Part shown: positions 1-8,787 of the stretch, in pieces
Layout: each line of letters begins with the position of its first letter
Numbering within the stretch: position 1 is the first letter of the stretch
Origin: Bacteroidaceae bacterium
Lineage (GTDB): Bacteria > Bacteroidota > Bacteroidia > Bacteroidales > Bacteroidaceae
DNA length: 43,654 nt
Assembly: GCA_017470425.1 (NCBI GenBank)
Contig: JAFUYT010000035.1
Span: 1 to 43,654, forward strand
Direction of reading: 5' to 3'
Translations under genes and position numbers: made by a program
The notes under the pieces: generated by a model
Seen by the model: the letters and a program-made list of their open reading frames with translations, nothing else
Told to the model about the DNA's origin: nothing
Database searches by the model: none

Positions 1-1
1 C

Positions 2-2245
2 GACACAGAAGTGTTCAACTCTCAACTTTCAACTGCCAACTCTCCACTTTCAACTTACACCTCCCCCGCCACGACCACCGGCACGGCCCATGTGCTTGAC
101 GTCTGCACCGACGACTGCACCATCGAGCTTGACGCCGTGAAGAACTCGGGCGACGAGGGCTTCCTCATCACCTTCGCATACGGCGATGCCAACAACTACG
201 TCTGGTGGAACCTCGGCGGATGGAACAACACGCGGCACGGCGTGGAGCAGGCCGTGAACGGCAGCAAGACGACCCTCGCCACCGCTGACGGCACCATCCA
301 GACGGGCCAGACCTACCACATCAAGATCGTGCGCAGCGGCCGCACCGCCAAGCTCTATCTCGATGACACGCTCATCCACACCGTCACCCTCTCCAACGCC
401 ACCGGCCAGCGCCTCTACCTCTGCGCCGCCCTCAACGAGGCCGAGGATGCCGCCATCGTGAAGGTCATCAACTACAGCGGCGAGGCCGTGCCCACCACCT
501 TCACCTTCGCCGATGCCACCATCAGCGGTGCTGCCGAGGTGCGTGTGATGAGCAACCCCGACAACTACGCCGAGAACTCGATGGAGAACCCCATGAACGT
601 GGCCCCGGCGACAGCGTCCGTCGGTTTTGCCGACGGAGCCACCCCCTCCCTCACCTACGACGTCCCCGCCTACTCCCTCTCCGTCCTCACCATCCCCCTC
701 TCCAGCGTCAGCCCTGAAGCCCGCCTCCAGCCCGATGGCGACCTGCCCACGCCCGCCGTCAGCTACGACTTCGAAAGCGGCGATGACATCTTTGAAATGG
801 CCGACGGCAACCATACCTTCTATACGGGCGGCGACGACAAGGGCTATCTCGACCTCGGCAACGAAGCCGCACAGGCCATTGGCACCCTCCTGAACGGCGA
901 GGCCTACAGCCTCAGCCTGAACATCCTGGCCAACGGCGGCGGACACCTCAACCAGTTCTGCTGGGCATGGAACGTCAACAACGGCACCACGAACTACGCC
1001 GGCCTCATCAACCAGGCCAACAACCTCAACTGGTACTTCGAGCGTGTGGCCTCCGGCACCACGAAGGTCAGCTCCCACGCCGGCCTCAGCCAGCGCACGT
1101 GGCACAACGTCACCGTCGTGGCCTCCGAGGGCACGGCCAGCATCTACATCGACGGCGAGCTGCGTGGCAGCAAGACCCTCACGGGCGGCAGCCTCCGCCT
1201 CAACGCGAACACGAAGGCATGGCTCGGACGCAGCCCTTTTGCGGCTGACGCGCGCATGACGGACGTCTTCTTTGATGACTTCACCGTCTATGACTGCGCC
1301 CTCACGCCCGCACAGGTGCTCGCTCTCACGCAGGCTGCCACCGCCAAAAGCGCTGACTGTCCCGCCCTGCACCCCGTACCCGATACCGCCCCCAACGCCG
1401 ACGCCCTCACCCTCATCGGCGACGGCACAGAGGTCGATATCACAGCCCTCCTCACGAATCCCGACTTTGCCGACGGCAGCAAGGGCTGGGAGGGCACGCC
1501 CTTCAGCGCCGCGCCCGGCACCGTGGCCGAGCATTACAGCCAGCTCTTCGACACCTATCAGGTGTTGCACAACATGCCCGCCGGCAGCTATCGCCTCTCG
1601 TGGCAGGGCTTCTACCGCAACGGTAACATCGCCAATGCCTACCTCCGCCATACTCTCGGCACCGAGGAGGTGGCAGAGGTGTATGCGGTGGCCCCCTATG
1701 ATGAGGCCCCCTATAATCCCCCGGTGGGGGATGAAGCCCCCTATAATCCCCCGGTGGGGGATGAAGCCCCCTATGATCCCCCGGTGGGGGATGTTAATAA
1801 CGGCAGAGAACCAACGCCCCCCGCCGGGGGGCCATGGGGGGACCCCCTCCTCTCCCTCTACGACGCCTCTGCACCCTACACCTATTCGCCCTACACCTAC
1901 CCCGACAACGTCCAGACGGCCAGCGATGCCTTCGAGGCCGGGCACTATGGGCAGCAGCTCACCTTCACCCTCTCAGAGAGCGCCGATGTCCGCATCGGCC
2001 TCCGCCATTTCACGCCTACCGTCTATGACTGGGCCTGCGTTGATCACTTCCGCCTCACCTACATCCGTGACCTCGACGGCATAGGACCCACCCCCGCCCC
2101 CTCCCGTGAAGGGAGGGGAGAGGCTGGCGCGGTGTATGACCTCAGTGGTCGGCAGATCACCCCCTCCTCCCCTCGAAAAGGGCGGAAGGAATCTCTTCCG
2201 AAAGGCATCTATCTCATCGGAGGCCAGAAGGTGGCCGTAAGATAA
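2..2245 (+). CDS. GH51-like alpha-L-arabinofuranosidase, 3' part (5' end outside window)
   Basis: The frame is open to the window edge, so the start and probably the catalytic barrel lie upstream; the first GTG at 11 is not a convincing start. The first ~150 residues (GDEGFLITF..., WWNLGGWNNT) resemble the beta-sandwich module of Bacteroidetes and plant GH51 enzymes. They are followed by a typical GH51 C-terminal sandwich (ENSMENP...VAP, then PAYSLSVLTIPL). After this come a LamG/concanavalin-like domain (about residues 250-440), a jelly-roll carbohydrate-binding-like module (NPDFADGSKGWEG, LPxGSYRL-type pattern) and a T9SS-like tail (YDLSGR...KGIYLIGGQKVAVR). The family would release terminal arabinofuranose from plant arabinan or arabinoxylan outside the cell. 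The gene carries three repeat insertions that are translated (1-60, 1691-1843, 2084-2200). The GH51 call rests on accessory domains only, because no catalytic residue is visible. Confidence 0.72.
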   Translation, partial: DTEVFNSQLSTANSPLSTYTSPATTTGTAHVLDVCTDDCTIELDAVKNSGDEGFLITFAYGDANNYVWWNLGGWNNTRHGVEQAVNGSKTTLATADGTIQTGQTYHIKIVRSGRTAKLYLDDTLIHTVTLSNATGQRLYLCAALNEAEDAAIVKVINYSGEAVPTTFTFADATISGAAEVRVMSNPDNYAENSMENPMNVAPATASVGFADGATPSLTYDVPAYSLSVLTIPLSSVSPEARLQPDGDLPTPAVSYDFESGDDIFEMADGNHTFYTGGDDKGYLDLGNEAAQAIGTLLNGEAYSLSLNILANGGGHLNQFCWAWNVNNGTTNYAGLINQANNLNWYFERVASGTTKVSSHAGLSQRTWHNVTVVASEGTASIYIDGELRGSKTLTGGSLRLNANTKAWLGRSPFAADARMTDVFFDDFTVYDCALTPAQVLALTQAATAKSADCPALHPVPDTAPNADALTLIGDGTEVDITALLTNPDFADGSKGWEGTPFSAAPGTVAEHYSQLFDTYQVLHNMPAGSYRLSWQGFYRNGNIANAYLRHTLGTEEVAEVYAVAPYDEAPYNPPVGDEAPYNPPVGDEAPYDPPVGDVNNGREPTPPAGGPWGDPLLSLYDASAPYTYSPYTYPDNVQTASDAFEAGHYGQQLTFTLSESADVRIGLRHFTPTVYDWACVDHFRLTYIRDLDGIGPTPAPSREGRGEAGAVYDLSGRQITPSSPRKGRKESLPKGIYLIGGQKVAVR
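12..58 (+). repeat. Heptamer-type CAACTTT repeats, translated
   Basis: A run of imperfect 7-bp units (TTCAACT, CTCAACT, TTCAACT, GCCAACT and so on) lies inside the open frame and encodes a Ser/Thr/Asn-rich linker. The same unit recurs at 15809-15832 and, in related forms, at several other sites in the window. Confidence 0.7.
1691..1843 (+). repeat. Palindromic GC-rich element with three 30-bp tandem copies, translated in frame
   Basis: Three 30-bp units (1701-1730, 1731-1760, 1761-1790), almost identical, each carry the palindrome CCCCCGGTGGGGG. A partial copy precedes them at 1691-1700. Each unit adds ten codons (a DEAPYNPPVG-like repeat). A second, inverted half lies at 1816-1843 (GCCCCCCGCCGGGGGG followed by CCATGGGGGG). 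The overall architecture matches the elements at 25915-25984 and 40824-40900. Confidence 0.85.
2084..2127 (+). repeat. Second palindrome family inside the coding region
   Basis: Sequence of the type CCCACCCCCGCCCCCTCCC-loop-GGGAGGGG-AGGCTGG forms a hairpin and is translated just before the C-terminal secretion signature. It resembles the more complete copy at 40076-40132. A degenerate C-rich/G-rich pair follows at 2161-2184. Confidence 0.6.
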
Positions 2246-2291
2246 AAAAAGACCGATTCCATCGAACCAAACCGCGAAATACCTGAACCCT

Positions 2292-5200
2292 ATGAGAACC
2301 TACCTGCGAACCCTCGCGCTGTCACTGGCGTGGTTGCTGATGAACGTGGCAACCGTCGCCCAGACCTGGACCGCCTCTGCCCCTGCGTCCGGCACCTTCT
2401 ATCTTTATAATGTCGGCAACGACGGCTTCCTGCGTGGCGCGAATGACTGGAGCACGCGCGCCTCCCTCACCCGTCAGGGCGGCATCCCTGTGACGCTGTC
2501 AGCGGGCACGGGTGACGGCGTCTATTACCTCTCCACCTCCCCGACCTACAACGGCCTCTTCCTGGGCTACGACGGCTACGTCGATGTCGCCAAGAGCGGG
2601 AAGTACACCGCCTGGCGCTTCATCGCCGTGGAGGGTGAGGAGAACACCTTCCTCCTGCAGGCCACGGCCAACAACCAGTATCTCGTGGGCAACGACAGCG
2701 ACCCCACCAAGACCACGGTGACCGCGACGGAACCCGCCACGGCGCTGGGCTACTGGCGGCTGGCATCGCGCGAGGCGCTGCTGGCGGCCTTCGGCGAGGC
2801 CACGCAGGAGTCGCCCGTGGATGCCACCTTCCTCGTCCTCGACCCTTACTTCGGGCGCGTCACCAATGCGGCCGGTCTCTGGAAGGGAACAGCCTTTACC
2901 ACCCATAATGGCTATGCTTCCGGAGCCTCGCAGAACTACTGCGTGGAGATGTGGAACACGACCTTTGACAGCTATCAGGAGCTGACGGGACTGCCCAACG
3001 GTGTCTATCGCATGACCGTGCAAGGCTTCTACCGCATGGGCGGCGGAGCCAACGACGCCGCCGCTGCTGCCGCAGCGCGCACGGCTGGCACCGAGGCGCT
3101 GAACGCCAAATACTACCTCAATGCCGTCGAGGCGTCGCTGATGTCCATCTTCGACTCGGAGCTGATGAAAGCCAGCAACTCGGAGTACAACACTTCTGCG
3201 GCTGTCAGCGTCGGCGGCGTGAACTACTATGTCCCCAATAACCTGTCACGCGCAGCCCGGGCCATGATGCTCGGCGAGTACGTCAACGCACCCCTGCAGG
3301 CAGTGGTCACCGACGGTACGCTGCGCATTGGCGTGCGTAAGAGCGTGGCGAGCAGTCAGGACTGGGCCGCGTGGGACAACATCACGCTGACCTACTGTGG
3401 CATCGACCTCAGTGCCCTTGTGGAGAGCTATGAGACGCAGCTCGCCGCTGCCAAGGCGCTGCAACCGCAGCTGATGTACGCGGGAATACGCGAGGCACTC
3501 GCGCAGGCCATCGCGGCAGCCGAGACCGACGTGAACACGGGCAGCCAGGCATGGCTCGAGGCCGCCCTCAGCGCCCTCGCCACTGCCATCAGTCAGGCGC
3601 AGGCCAGCATCGACCTTTATCAGACGGCCATCCCCGAGGCCATCGTTGTCGCACAGGGACAATCTACGAGCGAGACGGTGAAGAGCGCATTACAGACGAA
3701 GTACGAGGAAGGCGCCTACGCCGATGTGGCCGCTGTCTATGCCATCTATCAGAGCCTTGAGGCGGCTGCCCTCGGGACGGCTCCCGGCACTGACTACACC
3801 TCCCTGATCATCAACGCGGGCTTCGAGCTGGGCAACACCGTGGGGTGGAGCTTCGAGCACGCGGGTTCCGACATGGGGGCCTTCTCCACCACCAACGACA
3901 CCTACCTCTACTCCGGCACCGAAGGGGCTTACCTCTTCAACACCTGGACGAAGGGCATCAGCACCCTCGACCTCTACCAGACCGTCAGCGGTCTGCCTGC
4001 CGGCTACTACACCCTCTCGGCCGTCGTGGCCAGCTTCGGCGACGGTGCCCCCATCACGATGACGGCCAACGGCAGCCGCGCCAGTGTCTATCCCACCAAT
4101 GCCGCCGATGTCGATGGCGAGAAGAAGGTGGGCTACCTGCTGACCGTCGAGGAGGCCTTCGTGGGCAGCGGCGTCCTCCACTTCAAGGTCCAGAACACCG
4201 GCAAGGGGCAGACGCTCTTGAAGGCCGATGCCTTCAAGCTGACCTTTGTGCGGGCCTACGAGCCGCTTGACAACTACCGTGGCCTCGAGCTGGAGGTCTC
4301 GCTGGAGAACGACGAAGTGGCTCTCTATCTGGCGAATACCACCTACACGACCGACGATGTCACCGTCATGGGTGACTACGAGACGGATCCGCTCTTGCGC
4401 TATGACCGCCCTGCCGTCGTTGCCATCCCCGTCCCGGCACAGGAGACGGAGGCCACGCTCTCCGTCAGCACCACCGATGACTTCGCGGCCTCCACGCAGT
4501 TGACCGTGGCTCCGGGCACTGTGCTCTACGACCTCCCGAACCTCCTTCCCCAGCAGACCTATTATTATAAGGTGGTGGCCGACGAGGCTGTCATCGCCGA
4601 CGGCACCATCCACACGGGTGGCCGCCTGCGCATGATCAAAGCCGATGGAATCGCCAATTTTCGCGATCTTGGTGGTTGGGAGACTGCCGACGGCAATCGC
4701 CTCCGCTACGGCAAGATCTACCGTGGCTCGGAGCTCCGTGCCGGGAAGTTCTATACCGCGTCGGACCGCGACCTCGCCATGCTGAAGGCAGACCTCGGCA
4801 TCGGTGCCGAAGTGGATTTGCGCGAGGATATTGACTTCTTGAACGGCACGATGGGTGCCTCCGCCATCGACGACGCTACCTATTACTATGCCAACCTCAA
4901 CCGTTGGGGCGAGGATGCCCTCAACCTCGACGCGGCCAAGTTCAAGAGCGCCTTCGACCTCGTGCTGGCTGCCCTCCGCGCCGACAAGGCCGCCTACTTC
5001 CACTGCATCTACGGCGCCGACCGCACCGGCTGCTTCGCCTTCCTGCTCGAAGGGCTGCTCGGCCTGCCCGTGGATCAGCTCTACAAGGACTACGAACTGA
5101 CGTCGTTCTCCAGCGCGGGTCTCCGCACGAAAGACGGCATCGACCATAAGATACAGTACATCAGCGCGCTGCAGGGCACCACGCTACAGGAGAAGTTCTT

Positions 5201-6443
5201 CAACTACTGGCGCGGTGCCGTGGGTGTCCCTGCTGAGGAACTCCTCGACTTCATCCGCATCATGGTCGATGGTGAGAGTGCCATCACGTCGGCGGAGCTC
5301 GCCGACCTGCCCGCAGCGGCCGTGGCCGACGGCGACTACTACCTCTACCTGCCCGTGCAGCAGTGCTTCCTCGGCCGTGGCGCTGAGTATGGCACTCGCG
5401 GCGTTGCCGACAGCTACGGCGTGCCCGCCACCGTGAGGACCAGCGGCGCCGGTGTCGCCACCGTCTGTTTCCTCGACAACCGCCTCTACCTCGGCAGCGA
5501 CGGCTATGCCGACAAGGCACCGTACTACAACACCACATCGTGGTTCATCGAACCCGTCGCCGAGGGCTACGTCCTGCGTTCCCACAATGGTGCCTATCTG
5601 AAGATGTACGACGATGCGCGCGTTCGCGTGGATGCCGCCGATGTCTCGGAGGCTACGCCGGTCACCTTCCTGACGCTGGAACAGCAGAAGGCGCTCCTCG
5701 GGGAATCACGCCAGGCGAACCTCGCCCTCGCCGACGGCTACCACGACACCGATGAGGTCATCGCCATCAAGAGCGCTACGGCAGGCAGCACCACCGACTG
5801 GGTGCTGACCGCCACGACGGGCTCCACCTACAACACCGGCACCTACGGCGGCGAGCTCTACCAGACGGCGGGCACGGTCAGCCAGACCGTCAGCGTCCCC
5901 CATGCCGGCCTCTACCGACTCACGCTCAACGCCCTCTACCGTCAGGGCTCCAACGCCGACTGCAGCGCCCTCGGTGCCCAGGGCTATGAGCTCTCCAATG
6001 CCTATGTAAGCCTGCGCTCAGCCTCGGATGCAGAGGCCGATGCCTACACGGCGCAAATCCCCTCGTGGTACTCCGATGCTGCCGCTGCCGACAACCCCAA
6101 CACCACAGACCAGGCCAAGGCGCTCATGGATGCAGGCAAGTATGCCGTCGAACTCTATGCCTACATCGACGAGAGCTGTCAGGCGACTATCACTATCCAC
6201 GTCCCGAACTACATCGCCTACGGCTGGTGCCTCTTCAATAACTTCCGTCTCACGGCCCTTTCCGACACCGACGATGCCATCGGCAGCATCCGTGAGGACA
6301 CCGCCCTCGGTCAGGATGCAGCCTACGACCTCGCCGGGCGGAAGCTCGCAGACCGCCCCTCGTCCGTCAGCAACTTGCCTCATGGCGTTTACATCCTGAA
6401 TGGCCGCAAGGTCCTCGTAGGCAACAGATCGTTCAGCCGATGA
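2292..6443 (+). CDS. Large secreted modular protein with tyrosine-phosphatase domain
   Basis: This 1383-residue protein starts with a signal peptide (MRTYLRTLALSLAWLLMNVATVAQ). Its order is: a ricin/fascin-like 'FYLYNVGNDGFL' module (~30-160), a jelly-roll module (~185-375, QELTGLPNGVYRMTVQGFY), a helical Ala/Gln-rich spacer (~380-480), another jelly-roll (NAGFELGNTVGW, ~505-650), an FN3-like domain, then a protein-tyrosine-phosphatase fold of the Y_phosphatase3 type (~781-1000). That fold begins ANFRDLGG and carries the signature HCIYGADRTG (C905, R911). A second YYLYLP module, a final jelly-roll and a T9SS-like tail (AYDLAGRK...LPHGVYILNGRKVLV) follow. The family removes phosphate through a cysteinyl intermediate. 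The extracellular setting suggests phosphorylated glycans, lipids or inositol phosphates rather than cytoplasmic phosphotyrosine, but the substrate is unknown. The 46-bp gap suggests cotranscription with the upstream gene. Confidence 0.82.
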   Translation: MRTYLRTLALSLAWLLMNVATVAQTWTASAPASGTFYLYNVGNDGFLRGANDWSTRASLTRQGGIPVTLSAGTGDGVYYLSTSPTYNGLFLGYDGYVDVAKSGKYTAWRFIAVEGEENTFLLQATANNQYLVGNDSDPTKTTVTATEPATALGYWRLASREALLAAFGEATQESPVDATFLVLDPYFGRVTNAAGLWKGTAFTTHNGYASGASQNYCVEMWNTTFDSYQELTGLPNGVYRMTVQGFYRMGGGANDAAAAAAARTAGTEALNAKYYLNAVEASLMSIFDSELMKASNSEYNTSAAVSVGGVNYYVPNNLSRAARAMMLGEYVNAPLQAVVTDGTLRIGVRKSVASSQDWAAWDNITLTYCGIDLSALVESYETQLAAAKALQPQLMYAGIREALAQAIAAAETDVNTGSQAWLEAALSALATAISQAQASIDLYQTAIPEAIVVAQGQSTSETVKSALQTKYEEGAYADVAAVYAIYQSLEAAALGTAPGTDYTSLIINAGFELGNTVGWSFEHAGSDMGAFSTTNDTYLYSGTEGAYLFNTWTKGISTLDLYQTVSGLPAGYYTLSAVVASFGDGAPITMTANGSRASVYPTNAADVDGEKKVGYLLTVEEAFVGSGVLHFKVQNTGKGQTLLKADAFKLTFVRAYEPLDNYRGLELEVSLENDEVALYLANTTYTTDDVTVMGDYETDPLLRYDRPAVVAIPVPAQETEATLSVSTTDDFAASTQLTVAPGTVLYDLPNLLPQQTYYYKVVADEAVIADGTIHTGGRLRMIKADGIANFRDLGGWETADGNRLRYGKIYRGSELRAGKFYTASDRDLAMLKADLGIGAEVDLREDIDFLNGTMGASAIDDATYYYANLNRWGEDALNLDAAKFKSAFDLVLAALRADKAAYFHCIYGADRTGCFAFLLEGLLGLPVDQLYKDYELTSFSSAGLRTKDGIDHKIQYISALQGTTLQEKFFNYWRGAVGVPAEELLDFIRIMVDGESAITSAELADLPAAAVADGDYYLYLPVQQCFLGRGAEYGTRGVADSYGVPATVRTSGAGVATVCFLDNRLYLGSDGYADKAPYYNTTSWFIEPVAEGYVLRSHNGAYLKMYDDARVRVDAADVSEATPVTFLTLEQQKALLGESRQANLALADGYHDTDEVIAIKSATAGSTTDWVLTATTGSTYNTGTYGGELYQTAGTVSQTVSVPHAGLYRLTLNALYRQGSNADCSALGAQGYELSNAYVSLRSASDAEADAYTAQIPSWYSDAAAADNPNTTDQAKALMDAGKYAVELYAYIDESCQATITIHVPNYIAYGWCLFNNFRLTALSDTDDAIGSIREDTALGQDAAYDLAGRKLADRPSSVSNLPHGVYILNGRKVLVGNRSFSR

Positions 6444-6474
6444 CTTAAAACAGAAAAGGATACATTCTTATGGC

Positions 6475-6516
6475 TTTTATCACGCGTGAGAAAAACCTTT
6501 CTCACGCGTGATAAAA
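6475..6516. repeat. Perfect 19-bp inverted repeat (CACGCGTG core)
   Basis: The arms TTTTATCACGCGTGAGAAA (6475-6493) and its exact reverse complement (6498-6516) are separated by AACC. The position, about 30 bp after the phosphatase stop codon, fits a terminator or a REP-like element. Each arm also contains the self-palindrome TCACGCGTGA. Confidence 0.8.
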
Positions 6517-6599
6517 AGTTTTCTCATTGGTGAGAAAAACTGCTTCATGTAGTTTAACGCGTCCCCGCTGCGCCGTGAAGGCTTTGCTTGCTGCGGTAG

Positions 6600-6652
6600 T
6601 GCGGCGCGGTGAGGTGTGGTGTGCGGCACGGTGAGGTGAGGTGTGCGGCGCG
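6600..6652. repeat. 22-bp GC-rich tandem repeat, about 2.4 copies
   Basis: The units TGCGGCGCGGTGAGGTGTGG+TG and TGCGGCACGGTGAGGTGAGG+TG are followed by TGCGGCGCG. No coding role is apparent. Confidence 0.7.
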
Positions 6653-6958
6653 AAAAAGTAGATCCTTTCCCGTGTATTTCCCCTTTTTTAGGCAATATCC
6701 TACACCTTTTCAGGCATCCTACACCATATTCTACACTCTTGTAACCGACTGTTTATAAGTGGATAAGATAGTATGGGTGTAGGTATGTATATTATTTCCC
6801 CCAAAAAAACTTTCTCTCGCGCGCGTGAAAGGAGTCATGCGGACACGACTCTCCTGAACGGCCGCCCTGTCCCTGCCGTTCCCTCTCTCAAAAGGGGTAA
6901 ATGTGGACTCTTTTCGAAGTTTTTCTGTTTTGGAGAACGGAGTTACAAATATTATTTG

Positions 6959-6966
6959 TACTTTTG
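6959..6966 (+). promoter_or_regulatory. -7 promoter element before hsdM
   Basis: TACTTTTG matches the Bacteroidetes -7 consensus TAnnTTTG, 29 bp before the hsdM ATG. Confidence 0.55.
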
Positions 6967-6995
6967 CGCATACATTGTGGCTTAGTTAGAAATAT

Positions 6996-8525
6996 ATGGC
7001 AAGTAATCAGAATTCTTCGACCGTCACCGGCGACATGAAGAGCCGGATCGATAAGATATGGGATACGCTGTGGGCAGGAGGCATCACGGTGCCTGTGACC
7101 ATCCTGGAACAGCTGACGTATCTGTTCTTCATCAAGCTGCTGGACGACAAACAGCGCCATGAAGAGAGCAACGCCACGGAGTTCGGCTATGAGCTGGAGA
7201 ATCCGCTGTACAAGAAGGGTGAGAAGTGGCTGAACCCGGAGACGAAGCAGGAGGTGGCCTACGAAGACCTGCGCTGGTCGGTGTTCAAGGGCTTCTCCGC
7301 CCAGAACATGCTCCACCACGTGCGCAACAATGTGTTCGTGTTCATCAAGAACATCGGCAAGGAGAGCGGTTCCGCTTACAGCCGCTACATGCAGGACGCC
7401 GTCTTCAGCATTCCCAAGGCCGATGTGCTCCAATCGGTGGTCGATGACATAGACCTCCTGGATATGGAGGATGCCGACACCATGGGCGATGTCTATGAAT
7501 ATATGCTGGCGCGCATGTCGGAGAAGGGGCAGAACGGCCAGTTCCGCACGCCCCGCCACATCATCCGCATGATGATCACGATGGCAGAGCCCAAGATAGA
7601 CGACATCGTATGTGACCCCGCCATGGGCAGCGCAGGATTCATCATGGAGGCAGCGCGCCAGGTCTATGACCAGAACCACGCCACCATCCAGACCAACGAG
7701 GATGTGCGCCGCCGCTATTACTCCACGATGTTCAACGGCTTCGACACCGACCAGACGATGCTGCGCATCGGTGCCATGAACATGCTCCTGCATGGCATCC
7801 CCTCGCCGAATATCCGCTATCAGGACTCGCTGTCTGAGGACAACACCGACCAGAGCCGCTACACGCTTTGTGTGGCCAACCCGCCGTTCTCGGGCAAGGT
7901 GCTGAAGAGCACCATCAGCAAGAGCCTGCTGGCCACCTGCAACACGAATGCCACGGAGCTGCTGTTCCTCGCCCTCTTTGTCCGCTCCCTGAAGGTGGGA
8001 GGACGGTGTTTCTCCATTGTTCCCGACGGCGTGCTCTTCGGCAACGACAATGCCCACATGGCCATCCGCCGCGAACTCATCGACCACCAGTGTCTGCGCG
8101 CCGTCATCTCCATGCCCGCAGGGGTCTTCCAGCCCTACAGCGGGGTCTCCACGGCCATTCTGATTTTCACCCGGACGGATGCAGGCGGCACTGGCGATGT
8201 CTGGTTCTATGAGATGCACGCCGACGGCTTCACGCTGAACGCCAAGCGCACACCCACTGCCGACGATGACATCCCCGACCTGCTCCACCGCTGGCAGCAC
8301 CTCGAGGCCGAGCGCACCCGCACCCGCCGTGACCAGAGTTTCTTTGTGCCCGCAGAAGAGATTCGCCAGAACGACTACGACCTCACCTTTAATAAATATA
8401 AAGAGGTGGTGCGCGAGAAGGTTGTATATGACGCCCCCCAGGATGTCTTCGCCCGCATCGAGGCCCTGGAGGCGCAGTTCGCAGCCCGCCAGCAGGAGTT
8501 CAAGGAGAGGTACTTGACTCGATAG
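6996..8525 (+). CDS. hsdM: Type I restriction-modification DNA methyltransferase subunit HsdM
   Basis: This 509-residue protein has the N-terminal HsdM helical domain (SRIDKIWDTLWAGG...TYLFFIKLLDD) and an N6-adenine methyltransferase core. The SAM-binding motif DPAMGSAGF is at ~207-215 and the catalytic NPPF at 295-298. A C-terminal helical segment (~470-509) probably contacts HsdS. It methylates adenine in the bipartite site recognised by HsdS and is needed for both modification and restriction. It is the first gene of a same-strand locus with an accessory gene, hsdS and hsdR. The ATG lies 29 bp after a consensus -7 element. Its stop codon is the first of nine repeated in-frame TAGs (8520-8600). 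Confidence 0.95.
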   Translation: MASNQNSSTVTGDMKSRIDKIWDTLWAGGITVPVTILEQLTYLFFIKLLDDKQRHEESNATEFGYELENPLYKKGEKWLNPETKQEVAYEDLRWSVFKGFSAQNMLHHVRNNVFVFIKNIGKESGSAYSRYMQDAVFSIPKADVLQSVVDDIDLLDMEDADTMGDVYEYMLARMSEKGQNGQFRTPRHIIRMMITMAEPKIDDIVCDPAMGSAGFIMEAARQVYDQNHATIQTNEDVRRRYYSTMFNGFDTDQTMLRIGAMNMLLHGIPSPNIRYQDSLSEDNTDQSRYTLCVANPPFSGKVLKSTISKSLLATCNTNATELLFLALFVRSLKVGGRCFSIVPDGVLFGNDNAHMAIRRELIDHQCLRAVISMPAGVFQPYSGVSTAILIFTRTDAGGTGDVWFYEMHADGFTLNAKRTPTADDDIPDLLHRWQHLEAERTRTRRDQSFFVPAEEIRQNDYDLTFNKYKEVVREKVVYDAPQDVFARIEALEAQFAARQQEFKERYLTR

Positions 8526-8600
8526 AAGCGATAGAAGCAATAGAAGCAATAGCGACTATAGAATCTATAGAAACTATAGAAACGATAGAAACGATAGAAA
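8520..8600 (+). repeat. Nine tandem 9-bp units ending hsdM
   Basis: Units of the form CGATAGAAG, CAATAGAAG, CTATAGAAA and CGATAGAAA repeat nine times. In the hsdM frame every unit contains TAG, so the gene ends in an array of stop codons. Unit length is a multiple of three, so copy-number change would not alter the frame. Confidence 0.8.
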
Positions 8601-8636
8601 ACTAAAAAGAACTGAAACCTAAAAGAATAAAAGACA

Positions 8637-8720
8637 ATGGCAAAAGATAGCACGAAACCATTCAAGAGCATCTTCAGGCAGGTGCCGAAGTGGCAGGACC
8701 TATGGTTCTCGAAAGGTTGA
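8637..8720 (+). CDS. Possible 27-residue ORF of unknown nature
   Basis: The frame runs ATG...TGA and encodes a basic, aromatic-rich peptide (begins MAKDSTKPFK, ends WQDLWFSKG). It lies between hsdM and the hsdS-head remnant. I do not recognise it. It may be a short peptide gene, the truncated head of a lost accessory gene, or chance. Confidence 0.3.
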   Translation: MAKDSTKPFKSIFRQVPKWQDLWFSKG

Positions 8721-8745
8721 AAATGGAGAAGAAGGAGGAAGAGTA

Positions 8746-8784
8746 ATGGATAGAACGGAGTGGGAAAATAAGAAATATCTGTAA
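8746..8784 (+). pseudogene. Remnant or duplicate of the hsdS 5' end
   Basis: The frame ATG...TAA encodes 12 residues (MDRTEWENKKYL). Its first ~30 bp match the true hsdS start at 10348 (MDRTKWEYKKLG) with only a few substitutions, then diverge into a stop. It directly precedes the ATG of the accessory gene (8788). The simplest reading is that the accessory gene entered at the head of hsdS, leaving a copy of the hsdS start on its left. It may now act as a leader peptide coupling translation. Confidence 0.65.
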
Positions 8785-8787
8785 ACT

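Larger units (their letters stand above)
6444..6995. other. Gene-free region rich in palindromes and tandem repeats
   Basis: No convincing gene was found on either strand in these ~550 bp. The region holds a perfect long palindrome (6475-6516), a smaller hairpin (6518-6540, TTTTCTCA-TTGG-TGAGAAAA), a 22-bp tandem repeat (6600-6652), CCTACACC direct repeats near 6700-6725 and the hsdM promoter. The short reading frames here look like chance. Confidence 0.7.

Noticed and set aside
1701-1790. CRISPR array
   Set aside because: The three 30-bp units are directly adjacent with no spacers, lie inside a coding frame and have no cas genes nearby.
50-1945. Long minus-strand ORF opposite the GH51-like gene
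   Set aside because: It is Gly/Val-rich low-complexity sequence typical of the antisense frame of a GC-rich gene. The same applies to the long antisense frames at 3690-5147, 6888-8549, 12337-13944, 15869-18292, 22558-23721 and 34764-37022.
8375-8671. Minus-strand ORF with FYRFYR repeats
   Set aside because: It is a translation artefact of the 9-bp tandem repeat after hsdM.
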